From positions 18,517 through 82,516 of the forward strand of contig JABANP010000216.1 in assembly GCA_013115135.1 (NCBI GenBank): a stretch of DNA of 64,000 nucleotides, given 5' to 3'. Positions 46,528 through 56,290 of the stretch are shown here, in pieces. A program made the translations under genes and the position numbers. The stretch comes from Perkinsus olseni. Its lineage: Eukaryota > Perkinsozoa > Perkinsida > Perkinsidae. Position 1 is the first letter of the stretch. Each line of letters opens with the position of its first letter. The notes beneath the pieces are model-generated. The model ran no database searches. It was given only the letters and a program-made list of their open reading frames with translations, and was not told where the DNA came from.

Positions 46528-46975
46528 GCTGAGGGTGAGGCAAAGCTAAGATACTTGCGTTCATGGGGCATATATTTGAGTATCTTTAGCTCAAGCGGGG
46601 GAACAAAGGTTGGAGAGATGTTGGAGTATCTTTTCTGGTCAGGCGGAATTCGAAGATATGCTGCTCAGTATAGGGAATCAGGTGTCGGCGGAGAGCATGG
46701 GTTCGATCCCTGCATGACGTATTTTCATGAGTGTTGTCATTAAAGAGGACGGTGTTGAGCATACGTTCTGGTTCGGAGTATCACCCTGATGGACTGCTTC
46801 GCTCCGCTAGGCCTCACGCAGATGATGTGCATGCGTGCAGAGTTGATATCCCTTCGTAGTTGGTAAGTCAATACCCAAGCATCACTAGTAACGGACAGCA
46901 GTATAGTAGAACGTAGTGGATCATCGTAGCTGATGCAATGACGAGGCGCAGTACGCCTTGCAGTTGGTTCTTATT

Positions 46976-47241
46976 ATGCCATCTCATGAGGGTCATCCTC
47001 TTGCACGTCATCTACCATCAGCGGGTAGGGGTCTGCCCATCAAGTACTCCGAGACTTATAGTGATAGCGGACTGAAGCTGTTTGAGCTCCCGGAAGGGGT
47101 GGAGGTCGAAGGAGAGCAGCCACAAAGGATACTAGTGATAAAGGGTAGAAGGGGAGGGAATCTTTTTTCGTGTCTAATGCATGCTTTTTCGTGTCTAATG
47201 CATGCTTCGACCTGCTCTATCTGCGTACACGGTGCTATTTG
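46976..47241 (+). CDS. Possible DCC1-like protein, N-terminal exon
   Basis: From ATG 46976 the frame reads through LPIKYSETYSDSGLKLFELP and PQRILVIKGRR, which resembles the N-terminal region of DCC1 (a Ctf18-RFC subunit for sister-chromatid cohesion), where an L-LLEL motif is followed by LVIKG and a short strand. After IKG the expected next strand appears in another frame (CFDLLYLRT), preceded by a 21-bp tandem duplication (two copies of TTTTTCGTGTCTAATGCATGC at about 47166-47207). The rest of the gene is not identified. The assignment rests on a short match and should be treated as a suggestion. Confidence 0.3.
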
Positions 47242-47921
47242 ACTCTATAAGGGGCTTCATACGGTGGTTATCGAGTGACAAATGCCATGATAACGCCATC
47301 AAGTGAGCTAGGCTAGCAAGGAAGGCGGTCGAAAGAAGAATCAGGGAGCGAGACAGAGGATCGCGGGTTTATGGAGCTTCCTTCGGTCCCCATAGTCGTC
47401 GAATGCCGTACCTCTGGTGAGTTATTAGGTGGTTGCAACAACTGCTAGGTGCTCCGGACGAACCGGCGATGGCGTGCATTGGCGGGAAGTCCTTCGAGAT
47501 GAAGTCCCTGAACAACTCCAACGCCCGTTTAGTGTGTCAGTAAGCACATCATCGACCGCAGCAAAGAAGGAAGCCTTTCGTCTCTTGTTAGGGTGATTGG
47601 AGGAAAGGTTCAAGTAGCATGCAACCAGCAGGACACTTTCGTCTTGGCTCCGATCGGGCCCAGGATCAACCAGGATGCTGTAGTCGAGCGGGGCCGGGGA
47701 CTTGAGTTCTATCATGGTTGGTGAGTGCATGTGATTGTGAGAATATATTCTTGTGTAACTCTGTGGGGTTTTGATGTGCAAGTGTACTGCCCTGCAGATA
47801 GCATCGGCGCTAGAGTATCGATGTGGAGAAGTGGAGGGGATTAATGATAGGAAGCGGCTGAAGTACTCTCTGCAAGCGAGTGACGATGAAGTAATGTGAA
47901 GAGAATTTCTCGCTGGGGAAA
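47242..47921. other. No clear gene; likely exons unresolved
   Basis: A coding-like plus frame near 47560-47720 (contains LVRVIGGKVQVACNQQ) overlaps a minus ORF, 47781-47425. Neither could be linked to neighbours. 47745-47840 is a weak third copy of the sequence that precedes the other two tRNA genes. Confidence 0.3.
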
Positions 47922-47992
47922 GGTTCTACCGGGATTTGAACCCAGATCGCCAGATTCAGAGTCTGGAGTGCTAACCGTTACACCATAGAACC
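47922..47992 (-). tRNA. tRNA-Gln (anticodon CTG)
   Basis: The minus strand folds as a full cloverleaf: acceptor GGTTCTA/TAGAACC, anticodon arm CCAGA-CTCTGAA-TCTGG giving anticodon CTG, and T-arm with TTCAAAT. The A and B boxes (GGTTCAAATCC) are present. It ends the left-most of three tandem copies. Confidence 0.93.
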
Positions 47993-48110
47993 GTTGAAAG
48001 TTGATGTGCTTTCAGCAGTCTCGAGTTTGGCAATCTCAGTAGGACATCCTCCACCGTTGATAAAGGGGAATAGCTTTGCCGAAGGTTGAGCCACGCCCTG
48101 TTACGCACCG

Positions 48111-49095
48111 ATGCGGAAGCTTATCAAAACCGGGTCTCTCGAGGATAGTTCCCTTGGCGAGCTGGTTCTCCCAGAGCTTTGCGGGATCGCCGCAGAGACG
48201 GGCCGGGCCCGGCGCGGGGGCGAGCAATTTCGGTTGTATCATTTGTGTAACTATGGTGAGATCTGTCGCCTTACAGAGAGCATTGGCATTGGTGTCTCCG
48301 TTGGGTGAGTCCTCGATTTGAAGGGTTGGATCACCCGCGCCGAATTCTTCTCGAAGTGGTCGCTATATCAACTCCGGATCATTGGGCATATTAAATAGGT
48401 TCTACCGGGATTTGAACCCAGATCGCCAGATTCAGAGTCTGGAGTGCTAACCGTTACACCATAGAACCGCTGAAAGCTAAATGCTCGGAGCGCTCTTGCT
48501 GAAGACTCTGCTTGGAATCTGCTGGCGTCGATGGGTTTTCCAATGTGGTAGGTCGACGCTTTTATTGATGATCCGGAGTCCAAAATTGTCATCGACAACA
48601 GCGGCAACTTGATCGTCATGGACGAGAGCTACATCGTCGAGACTTTGGATTTGGTGGGTCCCTTCTCGGCAAGGGCCTCGGCATTACAGCGAGGGGTCCA
48701 GATACTGTCAGTGCTCCCAGAGTGTTGTGATGCAGCCGCCGAGGGAGATGGTGGTCGCATCAGCGTTGATGTCGAGGAATGCTGGCAGACTGTGGATTCG
48801 AGTTGCTCCTCGGAGGTTGGTTCCTTCGTCCTTTTTCCGATACTTCGAGCTCTCAATCGGTTATGCTCGTTGGGTGAACCTGACGTGGAGGAAGTAATTC
48901 GCTGCTTCCTCGCTGTGGCTTCAGGGACGGTCGACGCCGCCGCTCAGTGTAGTGAGACGGCTACTAGCGTCCATCGCGACGGATGCCACGGCTAAGTCCC
49001 GGACGAACATAGAGTTGGACGAGGCGAGAATCAGGGCTGCTCGGGCTGCACAGATCGTCTGTCAGCGAGGAAGGCTGTCATTGAAGGGAGTTCGG
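48111..49095 (+). pseudogene. Tandem gene copy A with a 14-nt deletion
   Basis: An exon from ATG 48111 (MRKLIKTGSLEDSSLGELVL, LYHLCNY) and one from 48552 (FIDDPESKIVIDNSGNLIV, then helical FVLFPILRALNRLCSLG) lead to VDAAAQ near 48945. There the frame breaks. The continuation (SVVRRLLASIATDATA, then ARIRAARAAQIV) lies in another frame. Copy B at 50190 has an extra 14 nt (from ACTGAGCAG to CTCAG) that joins the two frames smoothly, so copy A lost 14 nt between two CTCAG words. The first exon to second exon junction is also unresolved. The helical-repeat style resembles the gene at 35-39 kb, but no family is recognised. Confidence 0.5.
48398..48468 (-). tRNA. tRNA-Gln (anticodon CTG), second copy
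   Basis: Identical to the copy at 47922-47992. It lies antisense between the exon at 48111 and the exon at 48552 of the plus-strand gene, so possibly within an intron of it. Confidence 0.93.
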
Positions 49096-49806
49096 AGAGC
49101 AATTCATGTCGGACTTTCCCGATCGGCTTTCACTATCAGCGTTTTCACGCAGTCACTCGGTCGCCAACACGATTGGCTGCGCAGGGGGAGAACAGGAGGG
49201 ACGGGAAGAAGGCGAAATTCGGGACTCGATCTACTCCATGATTCGAGACAGGGCAGTCATTGATGATCGAGCCTCCCCGCCTGTTGTGATACACGTGGAT
49301 AGGTGAGCGATACGACGCGTCGCGGAGATCGGCTCGAGCGTATCTTTCAGGTCGACTTTGCCGCCTGAGCCGAGAGCACGCTTGAAGGTGCTGCTAGGTC
49401 TGCGGAAGTACTGGGACGCTGAATCTCTCAGCCAGTGGATCGGGGAGGTGGGGCATCTCCGTTGGAATTGGAAGCAGCCATGGCTTGTCAGGTGCTACCA
49501 CCGAACGTCAGAGTCGATAGTTTTCTGATGAAGTGCTGTCGACGAGTTGTTGTCAAGGACGGCATTAGTGGTACAGAAGAGACCCGTTACTGTGCTAAAT
49601 TTTGACGAATTCGCTCAAGCATGCATTTTCTTCTCACCTGACTGTTGGAGTTCTTACGAGGGTCGACCTTCGTTTCGGAGCCTGCCGGTCGCAAGATCAT
49701 TGTAACAATATGACTAAGCAGAACATTTTAACTGAGGAAAGACTCGGCTATCGCCGATAGCCTACCGGTGTTGTCTTTCATTAGCTGGATGCGTTTGTGA
49801 TACGCT

Positions 49807-50890
49807 TTTTCGGTTGTATCAATCTGTGTAACTCTTGGGAGCTCTGATGCCTAGCACATAGTACCGGTATTGGGGTCTCCGTGGGCCGGTGTGTTCGCGT
49901 CGAAGGGGTGGACCACCCACGCCGAATTCGTGATGCACTCGGCGTGTCGGAGTGGTGGTAAACTGGTAATAATAGGTTCTACCGGGATTTGAACCTAGAT
50001 CGCCAGATTCAGAGTCTGGAGTGCTAACCGTTACACCATAGAACCGTTGAAACAATGCTTCTCGAATCAATCTCGCGAGGACTCCGAATGGCTCTACTGC
50101 CGTCCATGCGTCATTTACTGTGGCAGGTTGACGCCACTGCTGATGAAGGTAAATTTGAATCTTCCCTCTCCTGGCTTCAGGGGAGACTGACGCCGCCGCT
50201 CAGACTGAGCAGCTCAGTGTAGTGAGGCGGCTACTTGCGTCCACCGCGGCCGACGCGACGGCTTAGTTTCTGCCGACCGCAGAGTCAGACGAGGTGGGAA
50301 TCCAAGCTGCCGGGGCGGCACAAACTGTCTCTCAGCGAGGACGCCCGCCGCTGGAGGAACTCAGAGATGAAGCTCGCTGTGATTCTGTTACTAGTGCTCC
50401 TATGCAGTCATTCTGTTGCTAGCATCATTGGCAGCAGAGGAGGACACCAGGAACGATGAGAGGAAGGCTAATTCTAATTCCGTGTCCGCCTGGTGTGGAT
50501 CGTGAGGGTTTGTAAGAATCAGAGTACTCGAGGGAGGGCCCACTTGAGCGTGTCTTCATGGTCGACCTTGCCACTACGGCCCGCCAATATACCGGGACGC
50601 TGGATCGCTCAGCCAGTTGACTATCAAGGTAAGCCTCAATGTAGCCAACAGTGGAATAGCTCTCATTGGCAGCCTTGACCTATCAGCTTCTGCTCCTAAC
50701 CTTAATGCATGCCGTCGGCATGATGCCGAATCGACTTAGGCCATAGTTTTATGATGAAGTGTTGTCGACGAATTGTTGTCATCGGCGGTATTAGTGATAC
50801 AGAAGAGACCCGTTACTGTGCTAAATTGTGGTGAATTTGCCCAAGCATGCATTTTATGCTCACCAGACTGTTCGAGTTCTCATGAGGGCC
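49807..50890 (+). pseudogene. Tandem gene copy B: internally deleted, in-frame stop
   Basis: It matches copy A from 48225 on: GGTTGTATCA, the tRNA gene, the acceptor GTGGCAG at about 50127 with a VDA start, then a jump past most of the long exon (about 340 nt missing) to the AAAQ-SVVRRLLAS segment at 50177, and the 3' block with GTGTTGTCGACGAATTGTTG. TAG replaces AAG after DATA (50263). Copy B therefore carries lesions different from copy A. The boundary of the duplication lies near 49680/50890. Confidence 0.55.
49975..50045 (-). tRNA. tRNA-Gln (anticodon CTG), third copy with a T-stem mismatch
   Basis: It differs from the other two by one base: T for C at 49990 on the plus strand, which makes an A-C mismatch in the T-stem. 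Anticodon, acceptor stem and B-box are intact. It may still be transcribed, but this is the first sign of decay. Confidence 0.88.
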
Positions 50891-51241
50891 GGCCGGGGAC
50901 ACTGTCTAGCGTCCCATTGTGACAGAGGCTAGACGATGGTTTTGTGGGATGGTCAACGTGATTGTGGCGGCGAGGGGGTGTGTCTGAGGTTGGTGATGCA
51001 TGGTATCGGCTATGAACATCGACATCGTATGATAGCAGAGGAATGCGTAGGCGTGCATCAGGTGAGTCTCAGCAAGCGGACCCAATTGGCATCAGCTATG
51101 GGACTCTGGAGTGCATTAGAAACGCGGGGGCCGGGAATCGAACCAGGGTGGGATATCACAACGCGGAGGTGTTTGCTGCGCTCAAAGGACCTATCTGTTT
51201 GTCTCGCGACTTCAGGTTTCATTACGACTCGCCCTATTTCG

Positions 51242-52641
51242 ATGTCGAATCGTCAAACGTACACGCGCCTCACCGACGGTCCCTACGACTCCAGTCACGA
51301 AACTATCCACAAGGCAGCCCCCCTTTCGAGCAGTAGCAGCCGTAGCGGGAGGCAGTCCCATACCAGCAAGCTCCTGCTAGTCTACGCCATCGTCTTCATC
51401 GATTTCGTGGGGGTCTCTATTTTTACCAACGTCATGCCCATCCTCGTCGATCCCTCCCTCCCATCCTGCCTCTATGGCATGGGTAATCTTGACCAAGGCA
51501 CCGCTTACTCTATTCTCATGTTCTTCTATACATTCGGTATGCTTTTCTCTCCTCCCCTGTTCGGCAAGCTCTCTGATATATACGGCAGACGACCGCTCCT
51601 CCTGGTCTCAATTATCGGCCTTACGGTAGCCTATGCACTCCAGGCCGTGGCTCTGAACTTCTGGGTCTTTCGCAAGCGTCAGATTTCTGATTGGTCTCCT
51701 CGGCGGTGGTCGTCCTGTCGCCAGCGCGTACATCTGCGATCTTACGAAGAACGGTGATGAGCAGATCAGAGCCTTAGCCTGGATGAACATGGCACCGGCG
51801 TTGTCCTTCGCGATTGGTCCTCCCCTAGGGGGGCTGCTGGTCGGTTTGTGTGGGCCCATGTCCCCGCCTGCCTTCGTTGCAATTCTGGCGCTGTTGGTTT
51901 CTGTGATGAGTTGGAAGCATCTCGCAGAAGCATCGGCGTCGCAGCCAGAGTCGCTGACCATCCCAAATCCCGAGGACTCCTCCCTCCCCTCTGGACGCCG
52001 GTCCAGTGATAAGTTCATGTACTTCCTGGTGTTCACTCTGGCCCTTCTCTCCAATTGTATGTACATGACTGATTTCCTCAACTTCCCATTAGTCCTCAAA
52101 GACGAGTTCGGATTCTCTCCCTTCCTCGCCGGTGCGACTGGCATCGGAGATGGCCTTCTCGTCTTCGTCGGCAACTGGATGTACATGGTCCTGGCTACCG
52201 ATTTGAAGATCAGAGTCTCCTGTCATCGCCCTCAGCGCTTGTGCGTCTTACGTCGTGTCGGCTTTCGCCCCTCTGTGCTTCAACAGCATCGCGGGTCTCC
52301 TTGTTGTGAAATACATAGTGGCGCTTGCCGGCCCACTAATATTCGGGACGCTCCCTCAGCTGGTCGCAACCATCTCGCCGCCTGGTCGTGGTGGAGAGTT
52401 CATGGGCTACTTTAATTTCTTTTTGAGTGTTGGTAATTTGATACCAACGCCTTGGGCTGGTCCAGTCTATGAGCACTGGGGTCACGGAGCCAACTTCTAC
52501 ATCGCTACCATCTTCTCTGTACTCTGTGTAATTGCTTTTATACCATTGATTCCGATGCTCAGACATTACGAATGTCCAACGCTGAGAAAGATGATCTCTC
52601 AGAGGATTATGTCGACCCATTCCCCTGTTGCCATGTGGTGA
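51242..52641 (+). CDS. Major-facilitator transporter (TetA/DHA-like) with two +1 frame breaks
   Basis: ATG 51242 begins MSNRQTYTRLTDGPYDSSHE, a cytosolic serine-rich tail, then TM1 (LLLVYAIVFIDFVGVSIF). The MFS motif A is present as GKLSDIYGRRP between TM2 and TM3. TM4-TM6 (LSFAIGPPLGGLLVGLCG) and a second six-helix half (GPLIFGTLPQLVATISPP, GNLIPTPWAGPVYE) follow. About 465 aa, the usual length for this family of proton-coupled exporters. The frame shifts by +1 after TTT at 51670 and again after TCC near 52227, each place skipping one base, with clean sequence on either side. No intron of usable size fits. This is a pseudogene, two sequence errors, or translational frameshifting. No introns are visible, which is unusual for this window. 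Confidence 0.85.
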
Positions 52642-52775
52642 ACTGTACTAGTTTCGCTTGCTAGTCGGCAGCAGCGGGACCGCCAGTAAATTATGAACTC
52701 TGCTCGAGCGCGGAGGGTATAAGTACTCACGATCTTCTAAAGATCAATGCCTGAAGACGAGGCTGTCCGACTGTG

Positions 52776-53012
52776 ATGATGGACGACCGTCTCGAATTCA
52801 GAGAACGACGTCAGCTACTTCGGGTGGGAGACACCATGCTGACTGAGTTGCCTCGCTGTCTCACAATTCTGTGCTTCGGTGCTGCTGTTTTGTATTGTAG
52901 AATAAGCTCATCCTTTTACCTTGCTGGATCGAGTGTGTTTCTAAGTATGACCGTTTACCTTGGGTTGACAAGTTATATATATTTCCCCATCCGCTATGTC
53001 CTAGAAGAGTGA
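52776..53012 (+). CDS. Possible small two-helix membrane protein
   Basis: A 78-codon ORF (MMDDRLEFRERRQLLRVGDT start region) has a charged N-terminus and two hydrophobic segments (CLTILCFGAAVLYC; FYLAGSSVFLSMTVYLGL). It follows the transporter by 135 bp on the same strand. There is no family match, and its size makes chance possible. Confidence 0.35.
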   Translation: MMDDRLEFRERRQLLRVGDTMLTELPRCLTILCFGAAVLYCRISSSFYLAGSSVFLSMTVYLGLTSYIYFPIRYVLEE

Positions 53013-54023
53013 TTTCAACACTTGCCTGTAAACGCCTAACAGCGGATGTCACCTTCCCTGTCCGATCCCCTTAAATCGCAACAATGGAGTAATGGCCCAC
53101 TACTAATGGGGGTGCTCAGTAAACCAATTCTGAAATCCAGAATCGATTCTGGTTCCGTGTGACACTTGGGCGAGGGCGTATCATCTACGCTCATATTTTT
53201 GGCGCCAGCGGGCATCATCAAAAGTTAGACAGGAAGCCTGTACAGACTCTTAACGTATTCATCACCGATTCAGATCGTAGTCCCGTACGCATCCCGAGCT
53301 GTGTTATCAGCATTGTTATCACAGCCCCAGAAGTACATTAGTAACTCCACGACCCCGTGCTCGCTCGCTCGCCCGACAGTTCTCATTCCCGCGCGTGGCG
53401 GTTCACTCGAGTTCGTCCTATGCTGAACCTGGCTGAACCTTCACTGATGTTGCAATACCTCGTGATGCGGAGAAATTTCACAACTCCGCTACGTCGTGGA
53501 TTGAGAAGCTCCGTCTTAAACGTATTGGCAAAGGCTAGCACGGTGCAGGTCGCGATCCGTCGTTAGCATCTTCATCTTGCTGTTACTTCGAAACTTGAAT
53601 TTGTTTTAGAGGGCTTTCGATCTTCCTATGAAAGGCTGTAGAATGTAGGAGTTATGATAGGTGTCAATTCTCCATAACTAGACTCAACACAACAGATTAT
53701 CAAAGCTGCAAAAGCTTTCGCAATGGCTTACCCAGTGCGGCAGAACGAGAACCGTGTGAAAGGTCAATGACACTGAAATAAGAAGAGATGGTGAAACTCA
53801 GCTTTCGCGCAGTTGAGTCTCAACTGTCTCAAGTGTTGAGAGAGCTGCGAAGGCTGTGTAAGGCGAAGTCAGCTTGACTATTCGCTAGACATGGTATTTC
53901 ACGATGAAGGCTTGAAGGTTCATGTTAGCCTCTTGGCTATGATACACCAGTTCCAGCTTGTAGGTGAGAAAATGTCGAGCTGACGAGGCTTCGCTTGAGC
54001 GAGACTTGAAGTGAGTGATAGCT
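53013..54023. other. 3' flank shared with the right edge of the window
   Basis: 53600-53960 resembles 63660-64000: AAAGCTTTCGCAATGGCTTACCC against AAGCTTTTGCAATGGCTTATCC, GAAGAGATGG, and GTTCATGTTAGCCTCTTG. No gene on either strand is supported in 53013-53600. Confidence 0.5.
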
Positions 54024-55825
54024 TCACGGTATCCACTCGAAAGTCGTGAGATAGGTGATGGGGGACCCATCATTCACAATGTAAACGAAGATTCTGTCAT
54101 CATGCTCTCGGGTAGCCAACCCAGAGGTACGACCGATATTGAACCTACTATTGTGCTTAGCGGTTTGAACAAAGCCATGATGACTTGAGCATTTGCCACG
54201 AGTATGGTACATCACGCGTTACTCACCCGTCACTCTCCGCGACTTCTAGGATGATCTGAGGTGTCACCTGTCCTTCACGACGACGCATAGCCAGAGACAG
54301 ATCTCTCGACGAGGCCAAACCGATCCTCATCGTACGTCTGCCAGATCTACTGTTGGGCCTTATCAGGAAGAAGGCACTCGAGCAACCTGTAATATGGCCA
54401 ATGGCAAACTCACCCTCTGAAAAGTATCATGAGGCTGCCGTCGCTGAGCCCTGCCATATCGACGGGGAAGAAACCATCGTCCGACTGAGGCAAGAGGAGC
54501 GAAGATGGGATGGACAATGCACAGTGCACAAGGGTCAGGCTAACAAGTTGCGTGAGCGGCGATAGCGGCAGACCATCACGTCACGTGATTCACATAAGGA
54601 TCATAGGGATCCGTCATAGACTATGACTCATGGTTCTGAACTACTAACCTAAACCCGAACCTATCTCTGGCTCTGAACCTATCTCCTACCACCTATGAAC
54701 CAAGTGCTCATGGCTAGCAATCGACTTACCTCGACCTCAAACCGAATGGGCACGTCTCCGTCATATGCAAAAGCGGGATAGATACTTCCACATCTCCTAG
54801 TAGGCTTATCGCAGACCATGGTGAGGTACGCAGGGAGGAGTGGATCAGGACCTGGCAGTAGGCGAAGATACAAACTAGGACAAGTTCACTTCCGAGGCTA
54901 CGCATTATGTCAATTGCTTGTGGGGCGTTTCTGCACTCATCTAAGACGAGAGAGATGTCCACTTCAGCACTCGTCCGCGAATCAACTCCGATAGGGAATC
55001 TAACACACGGCAGAGCTGTGATTAATTCGTGCTCAAGTTGAATCGTTTCCACCTACTTCAACATCCTCCTGCCCTCCGAGTAACTAACGAATAGCTCTCC
55101 TCTACCTCCGCCACCATACGTACCATCGATGGCCAAACCACGGGCAGTATCTGAAGAATGCACGAGTGAGGGATAGTGGAAAAGTAAATGGAATGTCGAA
55201 CATTGACTGATTTGACGGCAGAGGTTCCCATTCCCGGCGATGACTGGGAACGGATTCAGCAGTTTCAATGGCTAGTAGTACTCACCCAGGTCATCCTCGT
55301 CAGTGAGACGGTCCCCTTGGGGATCGCGCATCGGGTATACAAAAGCTTTGGAGACATCAAACTGATCATCGAATTTCGGTTCGAGCTCCATGCGGATGAA
55401 TAACCTGACAATGAACTGGTAGGTCGCATACTGAAAGCCAGGGCGTGGTCATTGGACGCGACTCACCCATTGTCGTTGGTGGCGAGCATTTCTTCACCCT
55501 TCGATGTCAGGAGAAATGAACTTAGTTCTTCGAACTGGGACCTCGGAGATACCGCGTCTTGGAGTTCGAGCGTCTGAATGAGCCTCAGTGTACCTGATAC
55601 CGAGGGAGATTTGGTGGTAAGGGTGGTACGGTACCATTGGTACCTACTGTCCAACCCACCTGAAGGGGAAGTGAAAATATCGCGAGGGTTCCCGTTCTGA
55701 AAAGATACCCTCCTCTGGAGGACACTGACGGTATTTTCTTGGCCGACTACTGCTCCAACAACAGCCGCGAAGAGGACTGAGTGGATAGACATAACAATAG
55801 CGCCGGCAAAAACTGAAGTGGGCAT
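54024..55825 (-). CDS. Secreted protein family P, member 1
   Basis: From ATG 55825: signal peptide (FAGAIVMSIHSVLFAAVVGA), then exons with TLRLIQTLELQDAVSPRSQF, DQFDVSKAFVYPMRDPQG, LAIDGTYGGGGRGELFVSYS, DISLVLDECRNAPQAIDIMR, AFAYDGDVPIRFEVE, and finally RFNIGRTSGLATRE with a stop at 54024. Introns are very short (for example 54852-54889, 38 nt) and phases match those of the paralogue at 60437-62321. The pattern of a signal peptide with beta-rich repeats and IDGTY-G-GRG resembles adhesive or jelly-roll-type extracellular proteins, but I do not recognise the family. Exon edges between 54215 and 54720 are not resolved. Confidence 0.65.
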
Positions 55826-56130
55826 CTTCCTTTACATCCTCCAAAGCCAATGGGGCTCATCATGGAGTGGCAAAATTGGACTCAAATGATGTCAACATAA
55901 GTGATGGGAGCTAAAATTACAGTTTCATGACCAGTGCTGATCGAGTGAATGAGTTCACGGCGGTAGGAGCGCGGCATCGTCAAAGATATACCCGGCACAA
56001 AGAGAGTGTCAGAAGACGGCCTATCCTATAGCTCTGCTATCAGGCAGGCAAGGTAGTTGGAGGATGAAAAGTATACTCCACGTTTATGTCATCGGCAATC
56101 ATGGTCGACCAGATCTCGAAGGGATTCACT

Positions 56131-56290
56131 ACAACAATAGTATACCATTAGGCCCTAATGATAAGGCAGATGCTGGGCAGCATAACAACAGTATACCATT
56201 AGGGAGGTGTCGGGCAGCAGAACAATAGTATACCATTAGGGAGGTGCTGCTGGGCAGCATAACAATAGTATACCATTGGGGACTCCCCAA
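56131..56290. repeat. Imperfect tandem repeat, four units of about 40-45 bp
   Basis: AACAATAGTATACCATTAGG recurs four times (near 56134, 56183, 56219 and 56261) with GGAGGTG and GCTGGGCAGCAT spacers. It is followed by GTATAAAAACCGG at 56311, a possible TATA-type element, but no gene start was tied to it. Confidence 0.75.

Noticed and set aside
47900..50070. ORFs translated through the tRNA-Gln copies
   Set aside because: The frames overlap the tRNA genes and repeat the same peptide only because the tRNA repeats.
51110..51200. tRNA-like sequence on the minus strand (TTCGATT T-loop, CCCGG stem)
   Set aside because: The T-stem has a mismatch and no 5' acceptor strand pairing with the 3' end was found; at best a tRNA fragment.
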